From NCBI RefSeq assembly GCF_040869045.1, contig NC_090319.1, positions 47,216,779-47,280,778 on the forward strand: a stretch of 64,000 nucleotides of DNA, in the 5' to 3' direction. The translations under genes were made by a program, and so were the position numbers. Positions 23,110 to 32,331 of this stretch are shown here, in pieces. The notes under the pieces were generated by a model that saw nothing but the letters and a program-made list of their open reading frames with translations, was not told the DNA's origin and ran no database searches. The stretch is from Eurosta solidaginis (Eukaryota > Arthropoda > Insecta > Diptera > Tephritidae). The stretch's first letter is position 1. Each line of letters begins with the position of its first letter.

Positions 23110-23406
23110 TTCGTTATTCCTAAGCCAACGCTGCTGGACATGAAAAAATATACGTTCAATTAAAAGACGGCAATCTATTATACCATTTATAATGACGAAC
23201 ACTGTAGAGAGGGATAGAATAGTTTTTCTGGAGTTTAACGATTTCAAGTAGATTAGTTTGCATCTGGCATTATATGGTGGAAGTAGGTCTATAAAATTTA
23301 ATGAACCTAGAGCATAGTGCAAAAACACATTTTGAATACCTTCAAGTCGTTTGATATAACAATCGAAATAACGTCTCCAAATGAAGACCGCATATTTAAG
23401 TTTGTG

Positions 23407-23525
23407 GCGAACAAGTGACTATTTCTGACCACAAATTTGCTTTAGTGCAAAGTAAATGAAAATTCCACTATTTTGGCTCAACGTTTCGCTAAGCACCTTA
23501 GCTTCTTCAGGAGCGAACAAGTGAC
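23407..23525 (-). mobile_element. 93-bp insertion between 13-bp direct repeats
   Basis: GCGAACAAGTGAC at 23407-23419 is repeated exactly at 23513-23525 and brackets 93 bp that interrupt the LINE. On the minus strand the insert holds CTGAAGAA, then GCTAAG-GTG-CTTAGC, then GAAACG, closed by GCTC and GAGC. This recalls the CTGANGA-stem-GAAA arrangement of the tails of Penelope-like or similar retroelements, but it is too short to classify. Confidence 0.45.
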
Positions 23526-24645
23526 GTGTATAAGAGCTTCAACGTATACGGATCACTGAGGTTCGAATTAAAAGGACGGATGAAAAAAGCATAGCATAAG
23601 ATTTTGCAATAGTTCTGTTGATATGGCTCAAGAATGAAAACTTAGCATAGAAAATAACACCCAGGTCCTTATCGGGTGGATATATTGGAATAGCCAATAG
23701 AATAGGTAGTGGGAATAGAGGAACGTGACTTCGAAAACGACACATGGAAACATTTACTAACATTAAGAAAAAGTCGATTTTTTGACACCACAAAACAACG
23801 TTGTCTAGATCATTCTGAATTCTAGATGAATCAGACAGAGAACGAACAAGGGAATAAATTCTAAGATCGTCAGCGTATAGCAGAAAATTTGAGAAGGTAA
23901 AACACACAAAAATACCACTAATAAAATGACAAAGATTAAGGGTTCCAGAATGCTACCTTGAGGCACAGCAGAGGAGGCAATAAAGCGATAAGATGATAAA
24001 TTGCCAACAACTACAATGCAGTGGCGAGAAGAAAGGAAAGATTTTATCCGAGATGAAAAAGTTGAGTGAAAGCCCAGATGCGCCAACTTTTCAACTAAAA
24101 GTGTGTGACTCTCTTTGTCGAAGGCCTTAGGAAAGTCTGTGTAGATAGTGTCAACTTGCAGGTGATCATTAAAAGCAGATGTGCAGAATTCGGAAAATAC
24201 GGCAAGGTTGGTAACCGTGGATCGACCCCACATGAAGCCATGCTGGGTTATAGAAATATATCTCTTGATGGAAAAAACATCTTTTGCTTGACAATATACT
24301 CAAACAATTTAAATACCGTTGACAATTTTGAAATTGGCCTGTAGGTGGCAATATCATTTTTATTAGCTTTTCTGAAAACAGGCGTGATGGATTTAATTTT
24401 CTAGGCATCAATAAAAACACCCGAATCAAATGTCTTAATTAAAATTACCATAAGGGGATAAACAATAGCAGTGCAGTTTTTGAACACGTAAGAAGAGAAA
24501 CCATCAACATCAGAACTCGTAAACGACTTAATATGCAGAATACCATCGAGCACATCGTCCAGCGTCAAGGAAAGTGATCCAAAATTAATTGGTAATACCC
24601 GAGATTTTCCTTTTATTGATGATAACTCGATATTTCAATTAAAGG

Positions 24646-26237
24646 AACGTATTTTCTATCGATAAATGTGGCATTGGCCATGTTCCTTTCCTTCTATCCC
24701 TTCAGATCTGTACATTCCCTTCAATCTGCATGGAATGTCATCATTGCTTAAACTGCAAGGATGCTGGTTATAACTTAAATGGAATTGTTCTTGATGTTGA
24801 TTTGAACTTTTTTTTTTGTGTCAAGTAGTACCTTAGAATACTATGAGGTTCTTCTTGGAAAAATCTTCGAAGTTATAACCTTTGTGTCAACACGAGTTTT
24901 CACAACTCCTTGCTTATATGAAACACATGGTGGAATCACCAGGTGAAGTAAATAAAAAAAGAAAGAAGATGTACGCTATCTGAAACAGTAGGAATGTATT
25001 TCCGACGGTTAGAATAGGGGTAAAATTTTTATCCGTTTCGAAAAATAGGAGTAGAGAAATAAATACCTTCCTACGAAAACTATTACCGAAAATGCTTTTT
25101 CCAGCATGTCAGTGCCACATAACGCCAGTGCAGAAGATAATACAAAGAAAAAGTGCGAGTTTAAATTACTTTAAGCATCGAATAAATATAAAAAAATCAA
25201 TTTTTCCACTTAAACTGTGATTAGCAGTAAAATACATTGGATGGGGCCAAAGTAAACTGAACTCAACCGCAGTTGAAACATACATAAAAGAAAGATATAT
25301 CACTCATACATAATACGTTTTTACGTAAATTATTAAGTTGAACTTTTCTGCCTTTTGCGGAACTCAGTTGGGTTTCGAATTCGATGAAAAGTGTCACAGT
25401 CACACTTGCAAGTGATCGTTATACCCTTAAATGTGTTTGCATCCCTAAAAATTCATTGAAATGTAGTTACATACTAAACCAAATTGTGTGAAATACTTAT
25501 AGGCGCGCTCTCAAGAGCTTAGTAACATTAGATTTTTAGCAAAGCTTTATAAGCATACGGGAGTGCTTTGTTTTTCTTGTTGAACGCCGGTTCATACGTT
25601 AGAAATAGTTTCCTTCATGCGTAAGTTGTCCACTTTTATCTTTGTTGATATCTCCACGTCTATTCCCGGAACTTGAAGTCATCAGATTCAAATTCACTTC
25701 TTGCTGAATCATGGCTCCGATTACATCTTTAGTGGCAAATACCAAGGGCCATATTGATGTACGACATTTCGTTGAATATTTGCTTAGCATTTTGGCCATG
25801 CTGAAAATAGCTTCCTTGTAAAAGTTGTAATATTGAATGATCTCTGGCTCATTTAAACTTTCTCTTTATAATAACCAGTGGCAAGAAGTATTACACTCGT
25901 TTTTAATTTTTTGATACCTAGGAGCACAGGTTGAGTTCATCACGTAATCTGAGCTCTGAGTTCGGAATTCATGATTCGTTGACGGTAAAAACTCTGCTAA
26001 TATATATGGATTATTTTGGCTTAGGCTTCATTTCATAAGATGCTTCAACAGACTCAAGGTAGTTAAAAAGTTGCCCTTCAAGACTTTTCGTTCAGGGGTT
26101 ATGTAAAATTATAAAGGTCAACTCATATTTTGTTCGCTCTAATCAATATTCTGGGCTTCACTAGGAGTTCTCCAGTATACAACTCGCCGTGCAAAGACTT
26201 ACCAGCGGTTGCAAGATTTCACATGCTTAAAATGTAG
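24646..26237. other. Non-coding stretch, nothing recognised
   Basis: A 66-codon minus frame at 25599-25799 has no identifiable motif. No terminal repeats or RNA genes are visible. Confidence 0.35.
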
Positions 26238-26303
26238 TTTTTGATCTTCTTCTCCTTACCTCTTTTCTCTTCTCTCAAGTTCTTCTCATTCTTCTTCATC
26301 CTT
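26238..26303 (+). repeat. Polypyrimidine tract
   Basis: About 65 bases consist almost entirely of C and T (TTCTTCTCC, CTCTTTTCTCTTCTCTC). The opposing 80- and 107-codon frames across it are low-complexity artefacts. Confidence 0.75.
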
Positions 26304-26569
26304 GTTACAGCAGGAGGTGGTATGTATTTTATTCCAGTCTTATTCCGAGTCTCAGTCGCACTCCGAGTCTCAATCCCAGTCCGTATCTGGTCTATCCACT
26401 TCCCGAAAAAAGGGATCGTAAATACAAATACAGGCAAATGTATATACCAAATTTCAGGCAAATCGAATAGAACGTATGTAAATGTGTATGTGGTTATTAT
26501 TAGTTCATGTCTTTGTTTCGTCTTGCATGCATATTTGTCAGTTTTGCCAGGTTGTTGCGACTAAATTGA

Positions 26570-27200
26570 ATATCACAATGAAAATTACTTTAAAGCTATC
26601 AGCAACAGCTTCCATTTGATATCCATATTACACACGCATTTTAGGGGTATCCGGGTCACCTTTTGGCCTATATCTCGAGACCCTAGTCACCCAGCGGTAT
26701 AAAAATTACTCTGTACTTAAGCACACACCAACAGCTTCAATTTGATACTGATAATATAAAAAAACATTCTAGTGTTGCCCTGGTCCACGTTTTGGCCTAT
26801 ATCTGGAGACCCTAGTCACCAATAGATATGAAAACTACCCTGTACTAAAGCGCTCATCAACAGCTTTAATTTGGTACCTATAATTTAAAACACATCATAG
26901 TGTTACCCTGATCAAAGCTTTTGTCTTATATCTCGAGACCCTAGTCACAAATTGGAATGAAAATTACCCTCTACTAAGGCACACATCAACAGCTTTCATT
27001 TGTTATCCGTATTCTATAAACACATTGTAGGGGTACCCGCGTCCACGTTTTGACCTATATCTCGAGACCCTAGTCACCCAGTGGCACGAAAAACATCCGT
27101 ATCAAAGTACTCGTAAATAGCTTCTTGTTTCATAGCCATATTGTACAAAACATACCCCAGGATTATCCAGTTCCACGTTTTGATCTCAAGACTATGGCCA
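26570..27200 (+). repeat. Diverged minisatellite, period 129 bp, about five units
   Basis: The landmark CCCTAGTCAC recurs at 26681, 26810, 26939 and 27068, exactly 129 bp apart, with a decayed fifth unit near 27190. The unit contains CAGCTTTCATTTG, TATCCATATT, ACACATT and TGGTCCACGTTTTGGCC, then TATCTCGAGAC. This parallels the layout of the ~129-bp repeat in the DINE-like elements, so it is probably a remote branch of the same repeat. Confidence 0.85.
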
Positions 27201-27850
27201 GAACGGGATAAAAAGTATCACATGTCCGTCTCCTGGTTCTATTTCACCAATTTTCAGCCAAATCGGTTCATCCGTTCTTGATCGAGAATGTTTCGAACTC
27301 CGTTTTTAGAATCCGAAAGCGGAAGTTAAAAATTTTATTTCTGTCGAGAGATATTAACAAAAAACGATAATGACCCTTAGAATGTCCAAACTGTGGGGCC
27401 CGATTGAAAATGTTTTTGCACAGAACACTTTTCTGCGTTGGCGGCCTTCGGTCGCGATTTAAAAAAAAATAGCCCTGGGTGGGTTTGGGGATCGCGCAGA
27501 ACACTGCATTAGTGTGTATGTGTATGTGCAACAAATTTGGTAAAACACAACAACCACATTAAAATTTGAGCCCTTTGTTTGCCTATATCTTTTGACAGAA
27601 ATAAATTTTTTGATTTTTGCTTTAAAATTCTAAAAACGGTGGTCAAAACGCGTCTTTTGATACCACTTTTGTTAATTTTTGATAAAAATTCTATGGTGTA
27701 CCGTCTTGTAAAACATTACCCCCTAATGTTGAATTCTCATCAGATTCTGACATGTTTGAAGTTTCAAGACTACAGCTCTCCGGGAACATACCGGATTGCA
27801 ATACTCCCCAATTTTGTACGTAAATTTTGCGGAAAAATATGAAACGGAAC
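27201..27850. other. Non-coding stretch after the minisatellite
   Basis: No gene is seen. Two short segments at 27320-27350 and 27590-27640 share TTTCTGTCGA/TTTGACAGAAATAAATTTTT-like words. This suggests repeat structure, but no clean unit emerges. Confidence 0.35.
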
Positions 27851-27960
27851 GGCCGCCGTGGAGAAGTGGTAGCGTGCTTCACTTAAACCACCGAAGATCC
27901 CGAGTTCACGCAACGTGTGAATTAATTAAGAAATTTTAAATACTTTCAATAAGCTGTTAT
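27851..27960 (+). mobile_element. tRNA-derived SINE, copy 2 (5' part only)
   Basis: The head GGCCGCCGTGGAGAAGTGGT, then AGCGTGCTTC, and a decayed B-box region (CCGAGTTCACG) match copies 1 and 3. The 3' body is missing after about 110 bp. Confidence 0.7.
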
Positions 27961-28703
27961 ATTCGATTTCAGTAAGGAAAATCAGCTTTTGCGAATATTC
28001 GCAACAACACTATTACAAACCAAATACACCTACACAGGCACTTAGGTCATTATTAAAATTTGCTTTACTCATTTACGGTTTACCACATAACTATGGAGCG
28101 TAAAAATAAAGCGTTCGTTTATATGATTAAATTTGTTTTAATTTATTTTACTAATTAATTTTGCTGTTAAGTAGTTAATAACAAAAGATCTGCGGATATG
28201 TATTACGATGAAATTTTTTGCGGCCACAATTGTTGCTTAATGCTTTAAAATGCATTTTGAGTTCAGTACTTTCAATAATATTCTCGTATTCTCGAAACAG
28301 CATTCTGCCCACCACTAGATATCACTGTTGTTCACCCGAATTCGCTCCCCATGGCTCTTTGCATCTCGCTGCGTAATAAATAAATATCATTGCTTCCATG
28401 TACATGACAATTTCAGAAACCTCCGGCATGTTGTGGCAGCGAGATGATTATCAGCGTTTATCGGTTTAATTGGCCAGGCTTTTTATGTTGCCGTACGCAG
28501 CTGCGGTCACGCAATTTTCCTCTAATTATGACAATTTTTAAGCAGTGTATTAATTTATGTTTTGTTTAGCATTTATTTGTATACAATTTTTGTATCTAAA
28601 AAAAAAAATAAATAAATAAAAGATGAAAAAAATATATTGTGTGACATCGAAAGAAATGCAATAGTTTTTTTATAAAGAACTCCACAGTGTATAAATATCA
28701 TGA
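27961..28703. other. Non-coding stretch
   Basis: No gene is recognised in this AT-rich DNA. It ends in a long A-rich tract near 28595-28625. Confidence 0.4.
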
Positions 28704-29735
28704 TTAATTTACCTCCCTAACCCTGATACTACTCAAGGATAAGCTTCTCCGTGAAAATTCTCTTTTGCAAATTTCGATTGCCTGGATTTCTGCCTGAAAA
28801 ATAGTAAAGTGGCAACCCATTTCTATTGATTTCGACACACAAGTTTTAACCCATCCTTGAACCATACGTCTGAGCCAGGACCAGTATTTGGATTCCCTCT
28901 TTCCCAAAGTGTTTTTTTCACAATGGACACCTCAAAATTCTGTAAGATTCTGATAGTCTTCGGCCACCAAGGGAAGGAAGCAGTGGTGAATATCGACTTC
29001 GAAGCAAGATTAAATGTCCAGTTGGATATTGTTTTCTCGTGCATATCTGTGAAGCAGAATATTAAGTAGTCTGCATACACTTTTGTGTCAACCCTATTAA
29101 ATTCTAGTAACTGAGAGGTGATAGAACACATCTCCTTGTGGCTACAAATGATTCAGATGTCTCTCCTGGCTATCGCCATATTTTTTTTTTCCTCAAGCTT
29201 GCATTGTACACAACGAATTATCATTTGGATTATTTTCTGTCCAATCATAGGTTGTTCGGTAGCTTGATATGTCGTGTTATCGAAAGGCCCTTAAATGTCA
29301 ATAAAAGTGTTGACATATCTGTAATATAGGTATTATATTTTAATATACGGCTGAGAGCAATATATATAGACTTCAAAGCATTTGCAAAATTGGTTTTTGT
29401 GCTATGTATATCTATCTTTCTGGATATTCCTAACAGGCAAATCAATTCCTACACAGAAGGAGTTTTTTTTGGGTTGGCGTTCCTAATGTTCTGACCCAAA
29501 ATTATCAACACTCCTTTAAGAGAAACAAATAAGGACTAATTGGGCTGATGCTCGATTTTCACCGGCTTCGGTGTAAGTACTTCCCTAACCTCTGTCTACT
29601 TGTTTGTTATGTAGCCGAGCTGTTGAAATACCTGATAGAATTTGGATAAAGCTAGAAGGAATAGATCTCCCATCCGGTCCTAGTTAAATGAATGGGCTGA
29701 AAATAGAGAAAGAACATTGCACTTGACTTTATAAC
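28704..29735 (-). pseudogene. Jockey/R1-type LINE relic
   Basis: On the minus strand, CHFTIFQAEIQAIEICKRE (about 28750-28815) is the T-x-F-Q-A-E-x-x-A-I strand of LINE RNase H. Upstream, VYADYLIF near 29080 looks like a YADD motif with the second aspartate changed. Near 29640-29690 LGPDGRSIPSSF resembles the P-G-P-D-G region at the start of the RT. Frames shift repeatedly and long parts of the palm are missing. The same T-I-F-Q-A-E region also occurs near position 220. Confidence 0.6.
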
Positions 29736-30020
29736 TAGGCTTTTTTTCTACCAATAATGGTCGGCAAGCCTCTCGTTATATGTGAGTGTTGTTAGACTGT
29801 TATACAGTCTGTAGTTTAAGTAAGAGCTTACAAGCTTCTTTCGCCTTTTTTGTGTGACTCACATCTGTCTTTTTCAGAGTGCCAATTACATTATACTGAT
29901 CTCAAAGAGGACTTTTAGGAACCGCAACGCTGCGGGAAGCTCATAAATCCTGGAGCAAAGTTTTTTTCATTTAGCCCTCTTAGATTTTCTATGTTATTTG
30001 TAGTATGATATAAGAACGAT
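29736..30020. other. Unassigned DNA between LINE relic and SINE
   Basis: No motif is recognised. It may be more of the decayed LINE. Confidence 0.35.
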
Positions 30021-30335
30021 GGCGGCCCCCGTGGGGTGTTGGTAGCGTACTCCTCTTACCACACTAAAGATACTGGGTTCAACTCCCGTGCAAGGCAACA
30101 TCAAAATTTTAGAAACAAATTGTTTTGGTTTGGCAAACATTCCGCTTGTATTTCTTCTATGAACAGCTTCTCAGTGAATTCTCCTCTGCCTTGCAGATGG
30201 CGTTTGGAGTCGGCATAAAACATGTAGGTCATGTCCGGCCAATTTGCAAGAAAAACTGAAAGAGGGAAACGACGCATATAGTAAGAGAAGCTCGGCCTAA
30301 ATGCTTTCGAAGGTATATCGCGCCTTGTATTTTTA
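30021..30335 (+). mobile_element. tRNA-derived SINE, copy 3
   Basis: The head is GGCGGCCCCCGTGGGGTGTT, with a perfect B-box GGTTCAACTCC near 30075-30085. It carries the shared body words TTGCAGATGGCG, AAAACATGTAGG and AGAGAAGCTCGGCC, and ends at CGCGCCTTG. It is shorter than copy 1 by a deletion near 30125. No convincing target duplication is seen. Confidence 0.82.
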
Positions 30336-30500
30336 TACCTTCCTTTAAAACGAAATGCAACATTAAGTTTAGGATGAATTTCAAATTTTTAAGCCCTTAA
30401 AAGGCCAACGAATCGGTATACTTATTCGACCAAGGCGACGAGCTGGATTGATTTGGAAATATCCGTCTGTTCGTCTGTCTGTTTAAACGCAAACTTGTCT

Positions 30501-30516
30501 CAGATATTTTTCAGAT
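30501..30516 (+). repeat. Left 16-bp target duplication of an RTE insertion
   Basis: CAGATATTTTTCAGAT is repeated perfectly at 30892-30907. Confidence 0.85.
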
Positions 30517-30891
30517 TACTTACTTATTTAATTGGCGCTTAGCCCGCTAAATTGTTATGGCCGTCCAACAAGGCGGGCCAGTCGCTCCTTCACTCCGCCA
30601 ACCGGCGCCAATTGGTCACACCAAGGGAGTTTAAATCATTTTCCTTTCAACGGAGCGCTCTACCTCTACCTCTGCTTCCATAGGCGGGTTCCGATAGAAA
30701 CACTTTCTAGCCGGAGTATCATCTTTCATTCACATAACATGGCCTATCCAGCGCAGCCGCTGCGTTTTAATTCGCTGGACTATGTGGATGTCTGCGTATA
30801 GCTCGTACAGCTCATCATTAAATCTTCTTCGGCATTCGCCAACGCGTTAAGGTCCATAAATCTTTCGAAGAACTTTTCTCTCGAACACTCC
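30517..30891 (-). mobile_element. 5'-truncated RTE insertion, 3' 375 bp only
   Basis: The minus strand corresponds to the last ~375 bp of the RTE relic at 16155-17651. That includes the TAAG-type tail, the CTTGTTGGACGGCC block and the C-terminal region up to the TCGAACACTCC block. It is flanked by perfect 16-bp duplications, so it is a typical strongly 5'-truncated retrotransposition event. Confidence 0.85.
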
Positions 30892-31377
30892 CAGATATTT
30901 TTCAGATACAACATTAAGTTTGGGACGAATTTCAAATTTTTAAGCCCTTAAAAGACCAACGAATAAGTATACCGAAATGACCAAGGCGACGAGCTGGGTT
31001 GGTGTATTAATATCCGTCTGTTCGTCTGTCTGTTTAAACGCAAACTAGTTTTAGATATTTTCCAGATATCTTGTTGAAATCTGATGAGCGGGTAAATTTG
31101 GGTGTCCGATTTATCACTCATCGGAACGGACCGGATCGGACCACTACAGCATATATCGCTCATTCAACCAATTTTTCGGAGAAGAGGAATTTGTCATTTA
31201 CTCCTCATTTTGGACTTAAGGCATACATTGTTGCCTTAAAAAAATTTTCATGTTCGGTTATATAGATAAGATATATGCCATACAGCGGGTTGTTCAGATA
31301 AGAGGTTACACGCAAGTTCTTCTTAATTTTACCCGCTAGAAACTTGACATTTTTTCAGATGATCACAAATATTGAAC

Positions 31378-31381
31378 ATAT
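31378..31381 (+). repeat. Left target duplication of the LTR element (ATAT)
   Basis: ATAT lies directly before the TG of the 5' LTR and again directly after the CA of the 3' LTR (35241-35244). Confidence 0.75.
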
Positions 31382-32055
31382 TGTTACGATTGTTAGCAAA
31401 ACTGAGGAGTGCTGCCATCTCCAGGCCGATGCTAAGCAGTGACGTGAATTCACATCAATAATTCAATCATTATGTATCTACATAAACGAATCAATACTTG
31501 CGTCTACACATATGTACACATTCCAACGAGCAACATTTACATACAGGCAGCGAGAGATGAGATGTCACACACCGATGAATTTACTTATACGCTTATGTGT
31601 GTGCGGGAGACTGTAAACTACAAACACAGGCATATATCTTATCCGAGTGGTCACAAGAGAGGGCAATAATTTGTGCACGTAGTTGTGGCTGGCGATTTTG
31701 TAGCCGAAACAACTAGTAACTTCTGGAAATCGAAGAGCCTAGAAGTATGCAGCGTAAACTATAAAAGCGGTGCAGGCGAGTAAGAAGTAATTCAGTTTGA
31801 TTTGAGTTGTCAAGCAGTTTGATTAAGACGATATCTAGCGAGCAATAGCAGTGTTATTTTGAATAGTAGAGTTTCATTGAGCTATCAATCAGTGTGGTTA
31901 TTAAGCAAGCTATTCGTTGCACAGTTTGTTATTGTGAAGTACTTTAATAAAGGCCATTTTGCATTATTACAAATTGGAGTTATTTATTCAACAGTTTAGT
32001 GATTCGAACTTAGCAGAGGATTGCGAATAAGAGGATTTGCAGCAAATTCGTTACA
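31382..32055 (+). mobile_element. 5' LTR of a gypsy-type retrotransposon
   Basis: This LTR of 674 bp begins with TGTTACGATT and ends with ATTCGTTACA. It has a TATAAAAG box at 31760-31767 and an AATAAA signal at 31946-31951. Against the 3' LTR I see three substitutions and one 1-bp indel (near 31391, 31546, 31557 and 31688), so the insertion is young. Confidence 0.95.
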
Positions 32056-32057
32056 AT

Positions 32058-32069
32058 TGGTGTCAGAAG
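32058..32069 (+). promoter_or_regulatory. Primer-binding site, tRNA-Leu type
   Basis: TGGTGTCAGAAG starts two bases after the 5' LTR. It begins with the complement of the tRNA CCA end and resembles the leucine-tRNA primer sites of several insect gypsy-type elements. Confidence 0.75.
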
Positions 32070-32106
32070 AGGAATTGTTGAATAAATTCCAGAGGAAAAC
32101 AAGGAC

Positions 32107-32292
32107 ATGGCAAAGTTCAGTGAATTGAAGATCCAGCAACTAAAGAAGGAGTTGGAGAGCCGTGGATTGAATACAAGCGGCGTTAAACTTGAACTTCAGG
32201 CACGGCTACGAGAGGCAATGGAAGCAGAAGGAATTGATGTGGACGAGTATGTCTTTTATCCTGATGGGCACGACACAACAACAAAAATTTAA
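32107..32292 (+). pseudogene. Gag N-terminal part, SAP-like domain, ended by a stop
   Basis: This frame encodes 61 residues. Residues 5-39 (LKIQQLKKELESRGL, then GVKLELQARLREAM) read as a SAP motif, a helix-turn-helix DNA/RNA-binding fold seen at the start of Gag in some insect gypsy-type elements. The TAA at 32290-32292 is in the same frame as the large downstream Gag frame, with 13 further codons before its first methionine at 32332. A single base change therefore probably split one Gag protein in two. The ATG follows the primer site closely, as expected for the first Gag codon. Confidence 0.8.
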
Positions 32293-32331
32293 GAGAAAAA
32301 CGAAACATCGCAGACAATTGCCAGCACAGAC

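Larger units (their letters stand above)
22927..24645 (-). pseudogene. Degraded Jockey/CR1-type LINE, reverse transcriptase
   Basis: Minus-strand order is as follows. SLTLDDVLDGILHIKSF near 24560 is followed by IDA-stop-KIKSITPVF near 24390, where the usual tryptophan codon is TAG. IYTDFPKAFDKESHTLL near 24130 is motif A. AVPQGSILEPLIFVI near 23960 is motif B. LLYADDLRIYS near 23880 is the catalytic YADD, and PPDKDLGVIF lies near 23660. The C-terminal LPPYNARCKLIYLKSLNSRK lies near 23260. Frameshifts, a 93-bp insertion at 23420-23512 and a long hairpin at 23018-23109 interrupt it. There is no ORF1 or endonuclease part and no RNase H. Confidence 0.82.
30345..31280 (+). repeat. GTCTGTTC-bearing interspersed repeat, tandemly duplicated 5' part
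   Basis: Two ~165-bp units (30345-30516 and 30908-31065) share AACATTAAGTTT, AATTTCAAATTTTTAAGCCC, GACCAAGGCGACGAGCTG and CCGTCTGTTCGTCTGTCTG. The second continues with CAGATATCTTGTTGAAATC, TCGGAACGGACCGGATCGGA and CCAATTTTTCGGA. The GTCT-type microsatellite and the following ATATCTTG-x-x-GAAAT block parallel the DINE-like elements, so this is likely a second, distantly related family. It is interrupted by an RTE 3' end, and its downstream part by the LTR element at 31382. Confidence 0.65.
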
